This document shows, one piece after another, positions 42,705-46,323 of a stretch of DNA of 46,323 nt. Position 1 is the first letter of the stretch, and each line of letters starts with the position of its first letter. The position numbers were made by a program, and so were the translations under genes. The notes beneath the pieces are model-generated. The model did not search any database. It was not told where the DNA came from and saw nothing but the letters and a program-made list of their open reading frames with translations. This DNA comes from an uncultured Clostridiaceae bacterium (GTDB taxonomy: Bacteria > Bacillota > Clostridia > TANB77 > CAG-508). The stretch lies in NCBI GenBank assembly GCA_946628065.1, contig CAMOWC010000010.1, forward strand, positions 1 to 46,323, given 5' to 3'.

Positions 42705-42727
42705 CTTTTGGGGACACTCCCCAAAAG
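42705..42727. repeat. GTGTCC-family hairpin in the leader of the giant surface-protein gene
   Basis: CTTTTGGGGACACTCCCCAAAAG, the inverse of the copy at 34524-34546. In the mRNA it forms a 10-bp stem with a 3-base loop, 28 bases before the start codon and with no T-run after it. Confidence 0.8.
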
Positions 42728-42762
42728 CCAGGTTTTCAAACGAGATTTACTCGCTTATATAT

Positions 42763-42791
42763 ATTTTATAAAGAAAAAAAGGTAAAATCAA
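42763..42791 (-). promoter_or_regulatory. Promoter of the giant surface-protein operon
   Basis: -35 TTGATT (42786-42791), 17-base spacer, -10 TAAAAT (42763-42768). The predicted leader of about 80 bases contains a CGAG/CTCG hairpin and the GTGTCC hairpin. Confidence 0.65.
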
Positions 42792-42807
42792 TATAGCGTT
42801 TATGTTG

Positions 42808-42848
42808 AAAAAAAGAGCGTTTTCTCTACAATTAGGGAAACTCTCTTT
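42808..42848 (-). terminator. Second terminator downstream of the coiled-coil gene
   Basis: AAAGAG-GTTT paired with AAAC-CTCTTT (42812-42822 with 42838-42848, one mismatch), followed on the minus strand by T7. It lies just upstream of the surface-protein promoter. Confidence 0.7.
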
Positions 42849-42904
42849 ATGAATTCTTTTCTATTATTTTAAGTTTATTTTACATTTTTGTAACGTTAAT
42901 GTTG

Positions 42905-42941
42905 AAAAAAAAACGCAAAGTCGTGTAACTCGACCTTGCGT
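42905..42941 (-). terminator. Terminator after the coiled-coil gene
   Basis: ACGCAAGGTCG/CGACTTTGCGT stem (one mismatch, 7-base loop) and a T9 tract on the minus strand, 12 bases after the stop. Confidence 0.9.
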
Positions 42942-42952
42942 AAGCTTTTCTC

Positions 42953-45919
42953 TTATTCAAAGAAGTTTATAATTCCTGAATTTCCATAATCATCTGTATC
43001 AATATTTTTGGCAGCTTGTTTTACTTTTGTTTCTTTTATTGAACCAAGTAAATTATTATCATATTCTTCTACTGGTTCATACGAAAATACTTGAGTTGCC
43101 ATTCCACTTCCAGTTGTCTTTCTTCTACTTGTATTAGAATCAGAAGCCCCTTCATTCAATGCTGATATCATTTTTTCAAGTTTTTGCAATTTATTATCAT
43201 AATCTGCTTGCATTATTTTTAGCTTTTTATCAATAATTCCAGCAGTTTGAACCTGCATAGATTTTATTTGTTTAGCAAGTTTTTCTTCATTTTCAGCCTG
43301 AATTCTAGCAATACTTTCATTTATAGCATTTTTGCTTTCAGCCTTTATCTTAGCAAGTTCCTTGTTTAGAACTTCATTTGCCTGATTCTTAACTTTGTCG
43401 ATTTGCTCTTGCATTCTAATTTTATTTTGCATTTGAATTTCATCTAATTGTTTTGTAAATACTTTGTTTACCTTTGCTTGCATTGACTGAATTTTGTTAT
43501 CTACTAATAATTCGTTTTCAGCCTGCACTTTAGAATTTGTTTCTTCAATTTCTTTGTTAACCTTTTCCACAATTTCTTCATCTAATGTGGAAAGTCTTTC
43601 ATCAATTTGTCCATTTATCTCTTCAAATTGTGCTTGTATTCCCAAATCTTCTATAGCTTGTTTGATAGAATTTTCTATTCCTTGTTCAGCAACTTCTAAT
43701 CTTTCTTCCATTGCAATTGCAAGGTTTTTAACCTTTCTTGCAGTTTCTTCTTGTTTTTGTTTAATACTATCAATTTTTCCAATTTTATCATTGTAAGAAT
43801 TTTCAATTTCAACAAATCTTTCATTATATGAATTTTCTAATTCTTCAATTTTTTCAGCATTCGCAGCCTTAAATTCAGCAAAATCCTCACCATTTAGTCC
43901 ATTTAGTTCTTCTATTCTAATTTCAAATTCTTCTGTTTTGCTATTCAATTTTTCTTCTAAAGTTTGAGTTTTTTCATTCAACTGCTCTTCTATAATTTGA
44001 GCTTTTTCATTCAACTGTTCTTCTATATTCTGATTTTTTTCATTTAATTGTTCTTCTAAAGCTTGTACTTTTTCATTAAGCTGTTCTTCTAGGGCTTGAG
44101 CTTTTTCATTGAATTTTTCTTCCCCTCCAGCTCTTTCCTGCAATCTTTTCATTTGCTCTCTTAGTTGAGCAATTCTATTACTCATTTGTTCTTGAACTTC
44201 AACATTTTCTTGTAATTCTTGAATTTTATCCTCAATCTCTTTAAGTGCTATATTTGTTTTTTCTTCACTTGCATTTGCCTTTTCTTCTATTTGTATTGCA
44301 TTTTCGTCAATTTCATCAATTCTTTCTTGAAGCTTTTCCAAATTATAATTTTCCATTATATTTTGAATTTTTTCAATTTGTTGTTGAATTTCTTCTGACT
44401 TTTCTGTTAAATTATCTATTGAATTTTGTGTTTCTTCTTTGTGCCCTTCAATATTTTTATTTAAGAAGTTTAGGCTAACCGCATAATTTTGATGCTTTTC
44501 ATTCATTTTAGCTATGCTTTTTTCAACATTTGTTTCAAAGATTTCTTGTTTTTCTTCAAGTTCCTCTGCCTTCTCATTCAATTTGCTTTCAAGTTCTTCA
44601 GCCTTTTCATTTAACTCAGCTTCAAATTGATCTGTTTTATCATTTAGTTTAACTTCAAGTTCTTCAGCCTTTTCATTTAACTTAGCTTCAAATTCATCTG
44701 TCTTATCATTTAGTTTAACTTCTATTTCCTCAGCTTTTTCATTCAACTTTCCTTCAAGTTCTTCAGCCTTCTCAGTTAGTTTTTCTTCAAATTCTCCAGT
44801 TTTGTCATTTAGCTTGTCTTGCACTGTTTCAGCAAGTCCTTGCAATTCTTTGTAATTATTTCTTGCCTCTTCCAACTTTTCTTCTTGGTCATTTTGATAT
44901 TTTTCTGCAAGGTTAAGTCTATCTTCAAAATTTTCAATTTTTTTATCATAATCAGATTTTATTTGTTCTTTTATTTCATCTGCTCCAAATCCTATTTCCT
45001 GAAGCTTTTCTTCATGTTTTTCTGTATTTTCTTCTAATCTATTTATTTCTTCCTCATATTTATCTAATTGTTTTTCCTGTTCTTGAACCAAAGCAATTAA
45101 AGTATCTATCTTTTCTCCATAAGCTAAGTTTTGTTCATTTAATTCGTTTACTTGTTCAGAATCCTGCTTTTGATTTTTTTCTAAGTTACCAAGTTGTTTT
45201 TCAAGATCTTCAATTTTAGAATTTGTTTCTTCAATCTCTTTTTGTCTTTCATTTTGACAGATTTGTAATCCTTCAACTTGTCCTAATTTCTTCTCTTGAA
45301 TATTTTGAGCATCTCTGATTTCCTCAATTCTATCTCTTAATGCTTTTATTTCTTTGATATCTAGATTCAAATTTGTTTTTTGTTCAATCATATTTTCAAC
45401 GTCATATGCATTTATAGCCTTATCTTTAAGCAAATTCAATTGTTCTTCTAAACCTTCAATTTGCTCTTTTGTTTCGATTTTATTACGTTGAACTTTACCT
45501 TCAAGAGCTGCTATATTGTCTTCTAATGAATTCTTAGTTTCTTTTAACTTATCAGATTCTTCAATATTTTTTATCTTATCCTTTAACTTTTTGTTTTCCT
45601 CAACAATCTTATCAGCGATTTCTTCAACCAAAGAAGTTAATTCTTCAATTTCTTCTTCCTTACTATTCTCCCTAATTTTTTTATCAATAAGATTTTTAAC
45701 CTCATCTTCATTCAAAAACTTCTCTAAATTAGGATTGTTGTTAACGCTAAAGCTATATGATTCCATAATTTCTTCAAATTTAGATTGTATCAATTTTGTA
45801 TTTTCATTTTTACTATCTTTAAACTTTTTTGAAATCTTCTCAATCGCTTCATTTGTATACTCTTTTAGATCTTTTAAATTATCTTTTATTTCAAGTATTT
45901 CTATCATTTCTTTATTCAT
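42953..45919 (-). CDS. Large coiled-coil protein with 11-residue (hendecad) repeats
   Basis: 988 residues from the ATG at 45919 with AAAAGGA eight bases before; a longer frame from 45958 runs into the promoter. There is no signal peptide or membrane helix, so it is cytoplasmic. Almost all of it is Glu/Lys/Leu/Asn-rich coiled coil. Two blocks consist of strict 11-residue units, KLNEKAEELEx (about 7 units, residues about 370-455) and EQLNEKxQxLE (about 6 units, about 602-665). The C-terminal 60 residues are not coiled (SNTSRRKTTGSGMATQVFSY, then NIDTDDYGNSGIINFFE) and may be a binding tail. Myosin-, SMC- or FilP-like annotation would reflect composition only; no ATPase domain is present. Likely structural or scaffolding. 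Confidence 0.8.
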   Translation of the reverse strand: MNKEMIEILEIKDNLKDLKEYTNEAIEKISKKFKDSKNENTKLIQSKFEEIMESYSFSVNNNPNLEKFLNEDEVKNLIDKKIRENSKEEEIEELTSLVEEIADKIVEENKKLKDKIKNIEESDKLKETKNSLEDNIAALEGKVQRNKIETKEQIEGLEEQLNLLKDKAINAYDVENMIEQKTNLNLDIKEIKALRDRIEEIRDAQNIQEKKLGQVEGLQICQNERQKEIEETNSKIEDLEKQLGNLEKNQKQDSEQVNELNEQNLAYGEKIDTLIALVQEQEKQLDKYEEEINRLEENTEKHEEKLQEIGFGADEIKEQIKSDYDKKIENFEDRLNLAEKYQNDQEEKLEEARNNYKELQGLAETVQDKLNDKTGEFEEKLTEKAEELEGKLNEKAEEIEVKLNDKTDEFEAKLNEKAEELEVKLNDKTDQFEAELNEKAEELESKLNEKAEELEEKQEIFETNVEKSIAKMNEKHQNYAVSLNFLNKNIEGHKEETQNSIDNLTEKSEEIQQQIEKIQNIMENYNLEKLQERIDEIDENAIQIEEKANASEEKTNIALKEIEDKIQELQENVEVQEQMSNRIAQLREQMKRLQERAGGEEKFNEKAQALEEQLNEKVQALEEQLNEKNQNIEEQLNEKAQIIEEQLNEKTQTLEEKLNSKTEEFEIRIEELNGLNGEDFAEFKAANAEKIEELENSYNERFVEIENSYNDKIGKIDSIKQKQEETARKVKNLAIAMEERLEVAEQGIENSIKQAIEDLGIQAQFEEINGQIDERLSTLDEEIVEKVNKEIEETNSKVQAENELLVDNKIQSMQAKVNKVFTKQLDEIQMQNKIRMQEQIDKVKNQANEVLNKELAKIKAESKNAINESIARIQAENEEKLAKQIKSMQVQTAGIIDKKLKIMQADYDNKLQKLEKMISALNEGASDSNTSRRKTTGSGMATQVFSYEPVEEYDNNLLGSIKETKVKQAAKNIDTDDYGNSGIINFFE
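43925..44115 (-). repeat. 33-bp repeats, block B of the coiled-coil gene
   Basis: About six tandem 33-base units encode EQLNEKxQxLE. They are in frame and near-identical at the DNA level (TTTTTCATT.A.CTGTTCTTC on the plus strand). Confidence 0.8.
44551..44810 (-). repeat. 33-bp repeats, block A of the coiled-coil gene
   Basis: About seven to eight tandem 33-base units encode KLNEKAEELE and KLNDKTDEFE variants that alternate, suggesting an earlier 66-base duplication unit. Confidence 0.8.
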
Positions 45920-45956
45920 ATTACAACATTCCTTTTCTATAGTTTTTCTCGCTCTC

Positions 45957-45985
45957 ACTATATACTATTTTAATCATTTTTTCAA
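45957..45985 (-). promoter_or_regulatory. Promoter of the coiled-coil gene
   Basis: -35 TTGAAA (45980-45985), 17-base spacer, -10 TATAGT (45957-45962). Divergent from the tRNA promoter, 33 bases apart. Confidence 0.7.
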
Positions 45986-46018
45986 GTATATCTTATAATT
46001 TTTTTTATTTAATTTCTC

Positions 46019-46047
46019 TTGACAAATACTCCAAAAGATGGTATTAT
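46019..46047 (+). promoter_or_regulatory. Promoter of the tRNA-Gly/tRNA-Cys unit
   Basis: Consensus -35 TTGACA (46019-46024), 17-base spacer, -10 TATTAT (46042-46047), about 28 bases before the tRNA-Gly 5' end. Confidence 0.85.
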
Positions 46048-46081
46048 TTTAATTGCTTATTCATATAATTAAATAAAAGAT

Positions 46082-46157
46082 GCGGGAATAGCTCAGTTGA
46101 TAGAGCGCTGCCTTGCCAAGGCAGAGGTCGCGGGTTTGAGCCCCGTTTCCCGCTCCA
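46082..46157 (+). tRNA. tRNA-Gly (anticodon GCC)
   Basis: 76 bases. The acceptor stem GCGGGAA pairs with TTCCCGC, the D-arm is GCTC...GAGC, the anticodon stem CTGCC/GGCAG holds TTGCCAA, and the T-arm is GCGGG/CCCGT with loop TTTGAGC. CCA is encoded. The glycine identity follows from the GCC anticodon. Confidence 0.97.
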
Positions 46158-46268
46158 AGCTGAAGTTGTTTGAATGAAGTGAGTTACAAATTCAGTTCAC
46201 TGCGTAGCAAGAAATTCGAGCATAGAGAAGGATTTCTGATCAGCGAAGCAGTGTTTCTTTAGTTAGAC
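46158..46268 (+). other. 111-base spacer between two tRNAs with inverted repeats
   Basis: No gene seen. CACTGC (46199 region) and GCAGTG (46248 region) with neighbouring GTAGC/GCGAAGC form an inverted pair about 50 bases apart, which could fold in the precursor transcript. It is longer than usual for clustered tRNAs. Confidence 0.4.
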
Positions 46269-46323
46269 GGCGACATAGCCAAGTGGTAAGGCACGAGTCT
46301 GCAAAACTCTGATCCCCGGTTCA
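46269..46323 (+). tRNA. tRNA-Cys (anticodon GCA), cut by the window end
   Basis: The 5' part GGCGACATAGCCAAGTGGTA with D-arm and the anticodon loop CTGCAAA (anticodon GCA at 46301-46303) match bacterial tRNA-Cys. The T-arm begins (CCCCGGTTC) and the rest lies beyond the window. Confidence 0.93.

Noticed and set aside
42678-42906. Riboswitch in the leader of the surface-protein gene
   Set aside because: I looked for c-di-GMP, T-box and other common aptamer cores. Only two terminators, a promoter and two simple hairpins are present.
45516-45998. Plus-strand frame of 160 codons opposite the coiled-coil gene
   Set aside because: Its Ser/Phe/Leu-rich product is the expected shadow of Glu/Lys/Asn codons on the other strand.

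Overview
The window is AT-rich DNA from a low-GC Gram-positive bacterium, most likely an uncultured or little-studied member of the Clostridia. The evidence is a pyruvate:ferredoxin oxidoreductase fragment (anaerobe), RicT/YaaT, a SpoVK-like AAA+ ATPase, GdpP, a PhoR/WalK-type kinase, a meso-diaminopimelate-type MurE, strong Shine-Dalgarno sites and consensus sigma-A promoters. Sporulation itself cannot be proved from this window. TTG and GTG starts are common (ricT, lepB, mraY, rluD, ftsH, the HD-GYP gene, the ssb-like gene and one PemK gene).

Layout. 1-646: end of porB (+). 689-1439: a toxin-antitoxin operon (-) whose antitoxin looks like a RelB/DinJ-Phd hybrid. 1589-2722: a flippase-like membrane protein (+). 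2790-3833: a GH25 lysozyme with two LysM domains (-). 3949-13488: one long minus-strand envelope and replication cluster, transcribed murE-mraY-ftsW-murG-histidine kinase-lepB-lepB-holB-ricT. 13704-15582: an accessory-looking pair of overlapping genes, each with a PemK/MazF-like domain behind an N-terminal alpha/beta domain. 15794-19421: an operon of an S1-domain protein, a winged-helix/Replic_Relax-like protein and a SpoVK-like AAA+ ATPase. 19658-21343: two pseudouridine synthases. 21458-23642: a double-OB SSB-like protein, two small unknown genes and a carboxypeptidase-regulatory-like protein. 23682-28505: ftsH, tilS, dnaB, rplI. 28642-34449: gdpP (c-di-AMP phosphodiesterase), pyrH, an HD-GYP protein (c-di-GMP phosphodiesterase candidate) and tex. 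34548-42677: a 2408-residue repeat-rich surface protein with a 290-residue downstream partner. 42953-45919: a 988-residue coiled-coil protein built on 11-residue repeats. 46082-46323: tRNA-Gly and the start of tRNA-Cys.

How the genes work together. The long cluster joins precursor synthesis (MurE), lipid II formation (MraY, MurG), septal polymerisation (FtsW), signalling and protein export (kinase, two signal peptidases) with the replication clamp loader (HolB) and RicT. The gdpP-rplI-dnaB order is the classic Firmicutes one.

Most unusual items: the overlapping double PemK/MazF pair; a dispersed family of palindromes with the core GTGTCC (at least seven intergenic copies, including an 88-bp near-perfect palindrome, one copy after the surface-protein operon and one in its leader); a nested palindrome of about 140-175 bp at 19485-19660 that looks like a structured RNA or a MITE-like element; and the hybrid antitoxin. 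All functional assignments were made by reading motifs by eye; no database search was run.
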